Below, piece by piece: positions 63,960 through 64,000 of a DNA stretch of 64,000 nucleotides. The stretch's first letter is position 1. The number at the start of each line of letters is the position of its first letter. Source of the stretch: Magnetospirillum sp. XM-1 (GTDB lineage Bacteria > Pseudomonadota > Alphaproteobacteria > Rhodospirillales > Magnetospirillaceae); assembly GCF_001511835.1 (NCBI RefSeq), contig NZ_LN997848.1, positions 2,508,001-2,572,000 on the forward strand, written 5' to 3'. The notes below the pieces were generated by a model that was given only the letters and a program-made list of their open reading frames with translations, made no database searches and had not been told where the DNA came from. Position numbers and translations under genes: made by a program.

Positions 63960-64000
63960 CCATCCGCGTCATGTTGGTGGACGACCACCGCATGTTCCGA
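63956..64000 (+). CDS. Response regulator, first 15 codons (runs off the right edge)
   Basis: MTIRVMLVDDHRMFR is the canonical N terminus of a NarL/FixJ-family receiver domain with the two pocket aspartates. The start overlaps the kinase stop (ATGA), so it is its cognate regulator. Confidence 0.88.
   Translation, partial: MTIRVMLVDDHRMFR

Overview
The window is GC-rich DNA from an alphaproteobacterium. Gene content (quinohemoprotein amine dehydrogenase, fused indolepyruvate:ferredoxin oxidoreductase, many two-component proteins, autotransporters) fits a Rhodospirillales organism such as a Magnetospirillum relative; that placement is an inference from gene content only.

Region 1 (1-17106, all minus strand) is a long unit for oxidising amines. 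Reading in the direction of transcription: an envelope export module (DUF1329 protein, DUF1302 outer-membrane protein, RND exporter, YCF48-like propeller); then an NAD-aldehyde dehydrogenase; then the QHNDH genes qhpA (diheme alpha), qhpD (radical SAM), qhpC (gamma, CTQ-bearing), qhpB (beta), qhpF (ABC exporter), qhpE (subtilisin-like protease); then a CcmF-like heme lyase and a gene cut by the window edge. Most junctions from qhpD on are ATGA-type overlaps. The same palindrome, ATAACCA-N4-TGGTTAT, lies in front of the aldehyde dehydrogenase and in the gap upstream of the export module.

Region 2 (17450-29720) is amino-acid catabolism and its control: a NarL-type response regulator, an intact but catalytically stripped glutamate dehydrogenase homologue, a FixJ-type regulator with a membrane histidine kinase, an active-looking glutamate dehydrogenase, an Rnk/GreA-like protein, and an Lrp/AsnC regulator divergent from a 1142-residue indolepyruvate:ferredoxin oxidoreductase followed by a TrpB-like PLP enzyme. 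Together with Region 1 this suggests conversion of aromatic amino acids and amines to arylacetates or arylacetyl-CoA.

Region 3 (29800-41650) is cell-surface biology: MlaA, a short autotransporter-type barrel, a zinc-ribbon membrane protein, a LuxR regulator, a large autotransporter, a lipoprotein hydrolase, an exported WD40-caspase protein and a small lipoprotein.

Region 4 (41830-57160) holds a hemerythrin-like protein, a short tyrosine recombinase, divergent fumC and acnA, a P-type ATPase, a CheB-CheR-PAS protein, a PAS kinase, and a run of four very small genes including an RMF-like protein.

Region 5 (57163-62240) is an eroded integrative element: a radical SAM gene missing its 5' part is fused to the 5' fragment of a lambda-type integrase, followed by an excisionase, an XRE repressor, small membrane proteins and a serine recombinase, then about 1.1 kb of gene-free DNA rich in inverted repeats. 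The window ends with a PAS/HisKA_3 kinase and the first codons of its response regulator.
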